A stretch of 64,000 nucleotides of DNA from Silene conica (taxonomy: Eukaryota > Streptophyta > Magnoliopsida > Caryophyllales > Caryophyllaceae): positions 439,001 through 503,000 of the forward strand of contig CM055318.2 of NCBI GenBank assembly GCA_029255685.2, in the 5' to 3' direction. The translations under genes were made by a program, and so were the position numbers. Under the pieces are notes generated by a model. That model ran no database searches. It was given only the letters and a program-made list of their open reading frames with translations, and had not been told where the DNA came from. Below are positions 38,044 to 48,346 of the stretch, piece after piece. The stretch's first letter is position 1; each line of letters opens with the position of its first letter.

Positions 38044-38593
38044 ATGGCTTCACTACTTTTTGGTTCCAAGCCACTAGCTTTGATATTTCTCATGCTCATG
38101 TTATTATCGGGTTAGTTTACTTTTTATTACTCGTAAATACATTTAGAATCACTTGCATATTTATTTTTAGCACGGATATTTTTTTAATTTTCTTCCTATA
38201 TGAAAGATAAAATACGTATAATATGAGATTTTGTTTGATTCATACGTAGTGTTACTAATATGTAATGAAACTATGAAAGGTATTACTAACGAAATAAAAT
38301 GCACATTGGTTGATTTTTGTTGTTTATCGAGTTCAAGTTGGGTAAATTTTCGCGGTTAATGGTTGACTAAAAAGCGGTTTAATCATGTTGTAGGAATGGT
38401 GTTGGCAAATACGGAAGGGAAGAAAATCGTAAGGCGAAAGACACAAGAATGGTGCACAATGAAAGGGTATTCTTGCGACGACAATGACCCAAATAATCAC
38501 TGTTGTTCAGGCTTGACGTGTGTTGAGTCAGAATCGTACACTTGCTGTGCGTTGGGTTGGGGGATTTTCTCCTACTGGGATTGTAGTAATTGA
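38044..38593 (+). CDS. Secreted eight-cysteine knottin-like peptide 1
   Basis: Two exons, 38044-38110 and 38394-38593, joined within a Gly codon; 88 aa. The first 27 residues are a signal peptide (MASLLFGSKPLALIFLMLML...) with a likely cleavage after VLA. A basic propeptide containing RRK precedes EWC. The predicted mature part has cysteines spaced C-x6-C-x8-CC-x4-C-x7-CC-x11-C; the first six fit an inhibitor cystine knot, and C-x6-C-x8-CC equals the start of Mirabilis/Phytolacca antimicrobial knottins as remembered. Two extra cysteines would allow a fourth disulfide. A defensive extracellular role is inferred. In this copy the segment after Cys7 is ALGWGIFSYWD, differing from the EW start of the other two. 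First of three tandem genes. Confidence 0.85.
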
Positions 38594-40269
38594 AACTTCG
38601 AAAATCTCATGTAAAACCGTTTTACGTATAAGTATGTACGGAGTAATAACCGATATATAGGGGACTTACTCTTGAAACATGTACGAAATAATAATTACTC
38701 TGTATTATATTTGTGATCAAGCTATTGTATTTCTTTTCCTTTGAATAAATTGTTTTAATTTGTGTATCTTGACAATTTGTAATGGTATTATTGTTGAGAT
38801 AGTTAAATTTAAATGAAATATCACTTGGACATACATACATTATTCATAACAAATGGACCGTAGTTCGGTTTCGCTAAATATACCGGCATAATATAATTTA
38901 TCTTCTCGGATGATAGTATGGAAATAAATGATGATTAAAAAAAATGTAATACGTGATTCGTTTATTTTTATTTTTATTTTTTAATGAAATGTAGTAATAT
39001 GTACAATATATTCTCTCTTGAAAATGATGATGATGATGATAAAGTGAAATTAAATTAAGTTAATTTAGGTATTTAAGTTAAGATCGGTTCTGTTCAGCAA
39101 AGTTAAGATCTTATAATTACAGTTTTTATATACTCAGCTTAACTCCTACAAATTCAGTTCAATTCAGCAAAATTAAGTACAAAATAACAGGGTTTTATAA
39201 AGCTGACAAATGATCTTTGTAAATGTGCTCTTTCAAAGTGATAATAACTTGAATTTAGGATTTACATTCTAAATGTGTATTAGTAAGTGTTTCTATTTCT
39301 TAAGTTCGTGGAATTTTGTTTTCACCAAAAATTGGGAGAGACGGTTTTCAATAAATTATTGGAAAAACATTCTTTTGTACCTTTATATTTGTATTTCGTG
39401 ACCCTTTTGTGATTGATCGTACCATAGTAATTTCGTATTTATTTACATAATAAATGTACTCATTTTATCTTTAATCATAATTTGTATCGATTATGTTATC
39501 TTTAGTACCACTTTTCTTAAATTTGTACAGTAATCTCAGGAGAGACTTACTGTTTTGTATTTTGGAAGGTAGATATAAAATGAAAGGTAGATTCGATATT
39601 TTCTATATATACATTTTTCTCTCTAATCTCTCTAATTCTGAATCATCATGTAACGATTATTTCTTACAAAATGTTAAACATAGGATACTATATGGAAGAA
39701 AATAAAAGTACAGGAAAAAATGAAAATCATCACAAGTTATATAAACGATAAATTATACGGAGTAGATAAATAAGTAAAGTGTAACAACTTTATATTTTTG
39801 GTGTTAATCAGAAGTATTCTATGTCGAGAGCTCGGTATCTTACTTTATAAATTAACAAAAAATTGATTGATTAAAGATTTAAAAATGACTTGATCTCAAT
39901 AAAACAATGACTTGGAATAATGCACCACCCAACAATTGAGCATCTTGTATATGATTAATTTTTTTTTTTTGGTGCAATTGTATATGATTAATTAAAGTTG
40001 ACCTCTCTTGATCCCAAATATAACAAAGACCAAAAGCAAAACAAGTACATGGATTGTCGGATCAAAGTCACGTAATATATTATTTTGTAATTTTCAACAA
40101 TTTATTTTCTATATTATAATATTTTTGGTTTTTTTGACAGCGATAAAAAATATTAATGTAAAGAGTAATTTTTTGGCAACTTGAACATGGCTACGTCCCA
40201 TGCAATTATGCAAATAATAGACTTTTTGGTACACCATTATTATTTTAGTTTTAATTCATGATAATTGAC

Positions 40270-40436
40270 AATTATTAAGATATCAGGTCTATTAAGATTT
40301 AAGACCGCTTATTATTAGGGTATGTTAATTTGTTAAACTAGGGTTAGGGTTTATGAAATGTTAGCTATTCCCTAATCCTAGTTTAACATACCCTAATGAT
40401 AGCCGGCCTTAATAGACCTGATATCCTAATAACAAT
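40270..40436. repeat. Foldback repeat, about 165 bp
   Basis: Left arm GATATCAGGTCTATTAAG pairs with right arm CTTAATAGACCTGATATC, and the inner TTAGGGTATGTTAA with TTAACATACCCTAA. Nearly the whole length is palindromic around a small loop, so it looks like a MITE. Confidence 0.75.
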
Positions 40437-41962
40437 TATAATGGCGATTAAATACCAATGTAAGTGTTGGTCGTTGTGTGCAGGACTCAGGAGGTCGTGG
40501 GAGACACCGAGACAGTAATGACACTTCTGCCCCGGTGTAACATCGATTAACTATCGTCCTTGGCCTTTAGGTAATTCCAACGGTTGTTGATGCTACGTAT
40601 GTATGCTCACGGTGGTTCTCGTTCTAGATTATCGTCTTGTGGCCCAACTTATCTTTCAAGATATTTTGTTCCGTTTTACGCTTTTAAGTCGGACCCAAAA
40701 ACGCGGAAAGTCGGATGTACGTAGTCTTACATGTGAGATGGCTGCGTCCAAACGATCCATATATAATAATTAAAATTACTTATCGAAAATAAAATAATGA
40801 AATATTTGTTTTGCATGCTGAAAAAATCAATCACATAAATTGTCAAGTTTTTTTGGGTTGTTAGAGAGTCGGAGTTTACATTATATGGTCGGATTATTTT
40901 TTGGTAGTTAGAGAGGTGACCAAGAATATTTAGGTTAAATAGGATAGTTAGGAACTTAAGATTTAAACTATAAATATAATTTCCAGATCTATACATATTT
41001 TTATTGCTATTTTCCGTTTTAAATTTAAAACAAGTTAATTTCAGCTCCTTAGATATAGAGCACAAATATTTTAGTTTTCGTATGCATAATATTATTATTA
41101 TTATTATCCTTATCCATCATGCATATATATTTGATCCATCTTAAATAAGAAGTTTTTTTTTGTTTTTATCATGTCGACCTAATGCGTTGTTTTTAATTAC
41201 GTCCAAGTTAAGCGAATAAACTATATAAACATTTTACATTAGTATAACTGTAATACTAAAATCATACATTTATTAAATATATATTCACCTTTTATTGATT
41301 TTTTTAATTTAATAAAATTAAACCCGTGTATTTTTTTTGCACGGGCATAAAACTACTAGCTAGTTAGTTATTCATGCTTTTGATTTTATAAAATAGATTC
41401 GTTTTCTGTCGATTAGTTTAAACTTTTTCAATTCGTGGATCAAATATAAGGTTAATCAGTTCATTATTAATATTAGTTGTTAGTTTCAATTTATCTATTA
41501 AATAGTTTGTCGATTGTTTGATTGAAATGTTTGGATTAAGAGAGGAAAGTCATATTAGAAAATTTATTAGATATTGTCGATGGTATTTAGTAATTTATCA
41601 ATGTGACGTAACAACTTGGTTTTCACGGTATGATTAAGTTATCATAGATGTGAAATGGTTTAACATGTCATTTGGGTTAATTAGGTCATTTTGAGATAAA
41701 AAGTTGGGGTTAAATGACTTTAAGGTTATTTGAGTTAATTAAAGATAAATGAATTAAATAAGTCAGGCGAAGTTATAAGAAAATTAAATGGGCTGCGGGT
41801 TGGACTTAGATGTATTATATATGGTCCGTATTGTTAAATGAGTTGGGTTAAGGTTGAGGGATACATGCCTCACGAATATCAACACAAACACGACACGGTA
41901 CGACATGACCCATCTTGTTCACCAAGTCAAGTTCTATGGGGTATGAACGTCCATATTTTGGA

Positions 41963-42128
41963 ACACAAATTCTCATTTGTGGCGGGTCAAATAAAACCAG
42001 AAGATAAAGACAAATCATTTCATTATTTATTTGTAATTTCTGATGCATCTTATTTTTTGTCTTATTTATTTCAATGAGGGATTTGACCCATCACAAGTTT
42101 GTGACAGATAATCCGTCACAAGTAAGAC
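41963..42128. mobile_element. GTGACG-type miniature element, copy 1
   Basis: Begins ACAAATTCTCATTTGTGGCG and ends CCGTCACAAGTAAGACCT; the same ends bound a segment at 42568-42710 and, reversed, about 55755-55897. Confidence 0.55.
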
Positions 42129-42567
42129 CTAATGATTTTGGGAGGTAGTTATAAAACTAAATGTAAATTAGTTGTTATTATTCCGTATTTTTTTTACTAT
42201 AAAATCAATTATTGATAGATAACAAGAAAAGTAAGATATGTTTATAAATAAATTTATTATTTTAAATACGGAGAATCATTTACAAGTGAAAGTTGTTAAC
42301 TTTGCTTGCAATATTTAAACATGACTTGATATCAATAAAACAATGACTTCAAATGCACCACCCAACAAGGCAACAATTGAGTATATCTTGTAGACTGTTT
42401 TAATAAAAAAATTATTGGAGTAATCTTACAAGTTATAGCAGTTTGTCATTAAAATAATCGCAATTATTAAAATGACGATAATAATTAAGCCGTTTATATC
42501 TTCTGACGGAGAGTGTCTGTTTCAATTGAAAATTGGTAATTAAATCATGTCCGTAGGGTTTTTGATA

Positions 42568-42710
42568 ACACAAATTCTCATTTGTGACGGCGGTAAATGC
42601 CCATAAGGGACGAGTGAGAAAACACATAAAGGGTGACCCACCTTACCCCCTCCCCTCTTTGTGAAAGGTCACAAACTTATGCGGGATTAGTTCGTCACAA
42701 GCAAGACCTG
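42568..42710. mobile_element. GTGACG-type miniature element, copy 2
   Basis: Begins ACAAATTCTCATTTGTGACG and ends CGTCACAAGCAAGACCT. Noncoding; lies 300 bp upstream of knottin gene 2. Confidence 0.55.
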
Positions 42711-43011
42711 TTGTGATAACACAATGACTTCATACAAACTTACCAATGATTGTATGTGTAACATTGACTTTATTCGAAATACCCTTATTAAACTAATACA
42801 TTGTAATTAGGTATATAATTATTAAAAATATAGTCAGGAAAAATTAAGTATACCACTTGTTAATTAATACAAATTTATAAATAAAAAATTAACTCTTTTA
42901 ATTCCGAGACGGTATCAAATTTTTGTTACAAATAGCAATGCTTAGAGCTCATAGCAAAGCATCTAAATTCTAACGTTCAACACTGCAAATTAAAAGTATA
43001 TACATATTGTT

Positions 43012-43993
43012 ATGGCTTCACTACTATGTGCTTCCAAAACTGTAGCTATGGCATTTCTCGTGCTTCTCTTATTATCGGGTTAGTTTATTTTTTATTACTC
43101 GTAAATACATTTAAAATCAACTGCATGTTTATTCTTAGCACATTAAAATATGGAACTTTAATGTTTTTTTCGTAAATACATATAAAAATAACTCCCTTAT
43201 AAAATAGTGTTATTTTAAAATTACTCCCTTATATAATTTTTTTCTAAAATTACTCCCTTAAGATACACTTTTATTAAAAATTGCTTCAAAACTCCAATTT
43301 ACGTTACCTATTCTGTATGTTTTTGAACATATTCTCCATTGTTATATCTTTCAAAGTATAAATTGGCTATGTTACAAGGGAAGCAATTCATAAACTTGTA
43401 GAATAAGTCACTTGAATTAGAGTTTTGAAGCAATATTTGATAAAAATACGTCTTAAGCGAATAATTTTAGAAAAAATTTATATAAGGGAGTAATTTTAAA
43501 AAACTGAATTTTAAAAGGGAGTTATTATTAATTTACTCAAAAAAATATATGTTTATATGCAATCTTATTTGATTCATAAGTAGGGTATAAGTATTAAGGA
43601 GCATAATAAAATATGGAACTTTTGAAGTTTTAATTTACGTGATGAAAGGTATTAACGAAATAGGTTATTTACTTTTTAGGTTGTTTTTGTTTATCGAGTT
43701 TGTGTTGGGTAAATATTCGCGGTTAATACTCGACTAAAAAGCGGTTTAAGCATCTTGTAGGAACGGTGTTGGCAAATAAGGATGGGACGAATGAAGAGCC
43801 GAGGCGAAAGACACAAGAATGGTGTTCAATGAAAGGGTATTTTTGCGACGACAATGATCCAAATAATCACTGTTGTTCAGGCTTGACTTGTATTCTGTCA
43901 TCACCAGGCTTCACTGGTCTTCAGTCAATAATAGAGGGCAAATGCTGTGAGTGGGTTGGGGGGTGGTTCATCTACTGGGATTGTAGTAATTAA
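43012..43993 (+). CDS. Secreted eight-cysteine knottin-like peptide 2, long loop
   Basis: Exons 43012-43078 and 43761-43993 give 99 aa. Signal peptide of 27 residues (MASLLCASKTVAMAFLVLLL...), basic propeptide EEPRRKTQ, then C-x6-C-x8-CC-x4-C-x17-CC-x11-C. The Cys5-Cys6 loop is 17 residues (from ILSSPGFTGLQ to EGK) instead of 7 in the two neighbours, while the spacing elsewhere is identical. The intron is 682 bp versus 283 and 247 bp because of a miniature element. The TATA position reads TACAAATA, so expression may differ from the other two copies. Family role as a defence knottin is inferred; no enzyme motif is present. Confidence 0.85.
43190..43523. mobile_element. MITE with ACTCCCTTA subterminal repeats in knottin 2 intron
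   Basis: Ends AACTCCCTT / AAGGGAGTT, with ACTCCCTTA repeated three times near the left end. The inner arms TTGCTTCAAAACTC / GAGTTTTGAAGCAA extend the hairpin. It is absent from the introns of knottin genes 1 and 3. Confidence 0.8.
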
Positions 43994-44089
43994 TCATCGA
44001 AAATCTCATGTATAACCGTTTTACATAGTCATGTTGTAAAATTAAGAATAACCGTTTATTAGTCATTGTTCTCGTGTAACATGTATGGA

Positions 44090-44407
44090 CACTACTAGAA
44101 AAATCATAATAGACATCGGACTTTTTCGTACATATGCATCAGAGTTACAACTGATGCACAGTCTACACATGTATATACTTTTGCGCATATACATCGGTTT
44201 TAAAACCGATGTCTATTTGTAGAATAGACATCAGTTGTCTTTTATCTGAGGTAAGTTTGATAGACATGGGTTTTTTAAAACACTGATGTATATTTAAATT
44301 TATAGACATCTGTTTTTTCTAAATATTGATGTTTATACTTATACATCAGTTTTTTTAAAATATCTGATGTCTATTGACCGATGTCTATTACGTTTTTTGT
44401 AGTAGTG
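44090..44407. mobile_element. CACTA-type miniature element downstream of knottin 2
   Basis: 318 bp, ends CACTACTAGAAAAA and TTTTTTGTAGTAGTG, flanked by GGA (44087-44089, 44408-44410). The paralogous site after knottin 1 (about 38638) reads GGAGTAATAACCGATAT uninterrupted, an empty site. The interior has many ACATCGG/CCGATGT pairs. Confidence 0.92.
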
Positions 44408-45044
44408 GGAGTAATAACCGATATCTAGGAGACTTACTCTGATCTTAAAACATGTTTGTGATCGAACTGTTCGTTGTCTTTCCTTTCTTTCAGAGTCTGC
44501 ATCACGAAAGTAGCCATCAATTGATGCTAGGTCAATTGATGAATCCAACACAGGGAAATAGTAAAGATAAATGTGGGTTGAGCGAATTTTACCAAATCTA
44601 TTCAGGACAAACAGAATAATTGAAATTATAAAAGCATACCTTACAAGTATACCCAGCAACAAAAAGTTTCTCTAGTTTACTTGACTCGGGAAGGAGTCGC
44701 ATCCTGAGGTATCTCATTCGATTTCATATCCATAAAACAAATATAAATCACTTTTACACGCTTATTCACTTCCGTCGAAACTGGTTTATAGCATTTCGGC
44801 AACGTCAAATACCCTCCGTTGCTTTTGAAACTTTTTGTGCACGCTTTATCTGACTCGAGAAACAATCCGTGCGATTTTTTTACATTTTTATTTCGGGACA
44901 CCAGGAGCCTAAAAACGTATATATACACTTCAATTTGAGTCGTTCGGGAGATCGTACCCACTTGTTAATACAAAATTACTTTTAATAAGGATAAGTTAGT
45001 ATTAAGAATCAACTCCTTCGTAGACGCTCCTATCCAAATTTAGT

Positions 45045-45052
45045 TATAAATA
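45045..45052 (+). promoter_or_regulatory. TATA box of knottin gene 3
   Basis: TATAAATA about 94 bp before the ATG, with upstream TTTAGTTATAAATAGG similar to gene 1. Confidence 0.65.
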
Positions 45053-45145
45053 GGTATGATTAGAAGTCATAAATGACAAAGCATCTAGTAATTAAATTAA
45101 AGAGCAACACTTCAAAACTATACCAAGACAACTTGTAATATTATC

Positions 45146-45659
45146 ATGGCTTCACTACTTTTCGGTTCCAAGCCACTAGCTTTGGCATTTCTCGTGCTTC
45201 TCTTATTATCGGGTTAGTTTACTTTTTATTACTCGTAAATACATTTTAAATAAATTGCATGTTTATTTTAAAACGAATATTTTTTCCTATATGAAAGATA
45301 AAATACGTGTATATGAGATCTTGTTTGATTTATACGTAGTATTAGAAGGTAGTAACAAAATAAAATGCACATTGATTGACTTATGTTGTTTATCGAGTTC
45401 AAGTTGGGTAAATTTTCGCGGTTAATGGTCGACCAAAAAGCGGTTTGAGCATCTTGTAGGAACGGTGTTGGCACATACGGAAGGGAAGAAGGTCTTGAGG
45501 CGAAAGACACAAGAATGGTGCACAATAAAAGGGTATTCTTGCGACGACAATAACCCAAATAATCATTGTTGTTCAGGCTTGTATTGTGTTGAGTCACAAT
45601 CGAACACATGCTGTGAGTGGGGTGGGCAATGGCTCAACGACTGGGATTGTAGTCATTGA
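45146..45659 (+). CDS. Secreted eight-cysteine knottin-like peptide 3
   Basis: Exons 45146-45212 and 45460-45659 give 88 aa. Signal peptide to about A27, propeptide 28-40 with R36-R37-K38, predicted mature peptide E41-H88 of 48 residues. Cysteines follow C-x6-C-x8-CC-x4-C-x7-CC-x11-C, identical to copy 1. The last loop is Trp-rich (EWGGQWLNDWD). It lies 1.15 kb after knottin 2 in the same direction, with near-identical exon 1 and intron start (GTTAGTTTACTTTTTATTAC), so duplication is recent. An antimicrobial or protease-inhibitor role is inferred from the fold only; the peptide could also be a signalling ligand. Confidence 0.85.
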
Positions 45660-46624
45660 AATACGTAATAATATTAAGACGGATATTTCCGTTTTATGAA
45701 TAACTAGCTGATATGTTTTGGATCGACCTGTTGTTGTCTTTTCTTCTCTTTGAATAAATTGTCTTAATTTGTATGGTGACATTTTCTATGGTATCATGTT
45801 TACATAGCATGATACGTGCCAAAGGTGGCAGTCCAACGGTGGTGCTACTCCGTAACCACAGCTCGAGCATTATCATCTCACCAAAATCTTAAATAAATTT
45901 TAAAAAAACTTTAAAAAACATAAAAAAATAATTCAATTACTTAATTAGTAATTTGTGATTAAGGAATCAAATGTTTGTTAACATTTAAATTATCATTCAT
46001 AATTAGAAAATTAGAAAATTTGATTAATTTTAGAGGTTGTGTACTTGTGTGGATCGAAATTAATAAAAAGGACTAAATTTTAAGTTTTAATATCTTTTAT
46101 GTTGGGATATACAAATAGAAAATATTGCGTAAAAGATATTACATCGAGTAATTACGTAATGTGAAAATAAACTATATAATACGTTGCGTATTATAATTAT
46201 GGACAAATTATACAATAAGTTGACCTCGAATTATATGCCAAGACTTTGCTAATTTGCTTCTATGAATAAAAAACGACTTCATTTCGATAAAAGAATGACT
46301 TCGAATTCCGAATCTCGATTCATAATATAAGAAAGACCAAATACAATTAATTTATAAAACAAATCTTCAAATTAACCTCATATCGTCCAATGCTAATGTG
46401 TTTATACTCGTTGATTGTAATATTTGTTTTAAGTTTAAACCGGATACATGAGATGAACTTCGAGTCCCTTTGATTGTCGTTTGTTCATAGAAACCTTAAT
46501 ATAGACATAGAGTAGCTCGTGAATTAGCCCATTTTAGTCGAGAGTCGTCTGTAGGCGATTTTGGTCTAATACGCGAACTCCAAACATCGCTTGTTATTCT
46601 GATTGATTCGGAAATGATCAGTAT
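45660..46624. other. Intergenic after knottin cluster
   Basis: Includes a block near 46.27-46.33 kb related to upstream blocks at 39.9 and 42.3 kb, suggesting the duplicated unit continues past gene 3. No further peptide exon seen. Confidence 0.5.
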
Positions 46625-48346
46625 TCAGTAATATCGAGCTTCATGGTTGTCTTCGCCTTCAGAGTCTGCATTGTAAAAGTAGACAATCGGTTAACAAATC
46701 GACTGATACTATGGAATTCTTCTGGGTTCGGTTCCACCCACCCCGCCCTATTGTCCCACTGCCTCCAGTGCCTCGCTTACCAGAACGAACATCGTCAATA
46801 AGTTTCCCTTTTGCGCGGAATTTCTTCAACAGCATCCGAAATATTAGTACTCCCCAGTATATATTAAGAACCAGCAACCAGTACAGAAGTGTGTTGAACA
46901 CGTAGTAATAGACGGGTCCGTCCACAGGATGCTTTTCCGTATCCAAAATTAAGAGAACTTCATAGCTGCCATCGAAAGGAGGAAGCACGAAAGATATATC
47001 AGAAACCAAGACGAACCTATAGGCGAGCTAGAACGACAACATTATCCATAGAGCTGGACAACGTACCGGCCCAGCCTGGCCCGGCCCAGCCCTGTTACAT
47101 GGGCCAATTATTCTAGCCAACACAGGGCTGGGGTTGCGCCAGCCCAACCCTGTAGCGAATAGGGCCAGGGCCAAGGCCGGATTTTGTCAGCCCAGCCCCA
47201 TCCGCAGCCCTGTGTGAAATGCAACCCGACCCAGCCCACTAATAAAACTAACACAACTAACACAAATACAGCCCACAAACACAACTAGCTGACTCTTCCC
47301 GGCCCGGTCCAGCCCTATATTACTGTAGGGCCGTGTCAGGGCTGACTTTTTTCAGCCCGACCCGGTCCAGCCCATTGTACAGCCCTAATTATCCTAACCT
47401 TGTACTCCAGAGGATCCAAAACGGGTAATATATTAGGCGAAACACAAGCCACGAGATTGCAAAGAGAACGAAGGAGATGTTGGCAATAGTTTCAGCACCG
47501 CTATAAGTTGCCATCTTCGCAACCTCAAGAAACACGTCAATGGCATCATGGATTGCTAACACAACGGAACCAACACGGGAAAATCTGCATGAACGATACC
47601 ACATAAGAGACTCCATATACGACTGAACTGAACTGAACTACTTGATTATAAAGAGTATACCTTGCTATGTAAGACAAGACAATAAGAAGAGTAGATGCGA
47701 TATGATGGCCCATCGAAACACCAAAGTCAGAACGCCTCGTTTCCCAAAAAACAAGAGCAAACATCGCGTACAAAAAAAAACCAGCAACATACATATACAA
47801 CCCTTTTAACTTCATCCTGCACAAAACCAATGTAAAGGATTACTACTGAAATTTGGAACTTTACGCGCAGTAGTAAACAAAACCGTTTATTGAAGAAGAC
47901 TCGAATATCTTACTTTATTTTCTGATCAGGCCAGATCTGATCCCCTGGCCCTTGCCAAAAGTACATAGTGTTACTGAACCACGGTTCGTTATAAGTCACA
48001 GAAAGAGCTAGAATTTCTGCTGATAGGTAATAAACACATTTCCAAGCCGATTCCTTAAACTTTCTTAACTTCTTTTTCTTGTGGATGTCGGAATTTTTCA
48101 GCTGCCCGTTCCTCCCAAACATTAATCTCTTTCCGAGTTTCTGCAGCAAATAGTACATCAGAATTCAGAAACAGGGCTTATTGAAAACTACGAGTACAAA
48201 TTACATACCTCGAACAAGAATCTATCCAAGATTAAACGAACTAAAGGGAAGAAGAGCGCGAACAATGGAAGAAGAACAAAATCGTTACAGCTCGGGTAGG
48301 ATTGGTGTTGCCAGTCGCGAGAGTACATAACATCCCTGAAACCCAT
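46625..48346 (-). CDS. LOH: LAG1/LOH ceramide synthase, copy 1
   Basis: Six exons: 48346-48209, 48140-47914, 47816-47661, 47584-47399, 46965-46781, 46665-46625; 310 aa. Ceramide synthases are ER membrane enzymes with a TLC domain (here about residues 65-280) that acylate sphingoid bases. The Lag1 motif is present: [17 protein letters not shown], the His pair H159-H160 in SMGHH, and the HD motif at H186-D187. Position 189 is Ile (HDAID) where copy 2 and the Arabidopsis LOH1/3 proteins, from memory, have Ser (HDASD). The C-terminus ends DNHEARYY rather than the acidic tail of relatives. Exons 1-5 are exactly as long as those of copy 2, showing tandem duplication. Related genes (tomato Asc-1) confer tolerance to AAL toxin. 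Intron 4 holds a hAT-like insertion. Probably active. Confidence 0.93.
47049..47387. mobile_element. GC-rich hAT-like nonautonomous element in LOH-1 intron 4
   Basis: 339 bp of GCCCAGCCC/GGGCC motifs; imperfect ends TAGAGCTGGACAACG versus TAGGGCTGTACAATG (right end, reversed). Flanks ATTATCCA (47041-47048) and ATTATCCT (47388-47395) match at 7 of 8 positions. Same style as the 15.2-kb element. Confidence 0.75.

Larger units (their letters stand above)
38594..43011. other. Intergenic between knottin genes 1 and 2
   Basis: No further intact peptide gene seen. Contains duplicated upstream blocks (39.9-40.07 and 42.31-42.43 kb), a foldback near 40.3 kb and two GTGACG-type miniature elements (41.96-42.13, 42.57-42.71 kb). 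Isolated upstream blocks may mark a lost gene copy. Confidence 0.55.
43994..45145. other. Intergenic between knottin genes 2 and 3
   Basis: Holds the CACTA miniature element and the upstream region of gene 3; no other gene seen. Open frames at 44.3-45.0 kb on the minus strand have no recognisable product. Confidence 0.6.

Noticed and set aside
44339-44961. Minus-strand open frames between knottins 2 and 3
   Set aside because: They overlap the CACTA element or lack recognisable domains and splice context.
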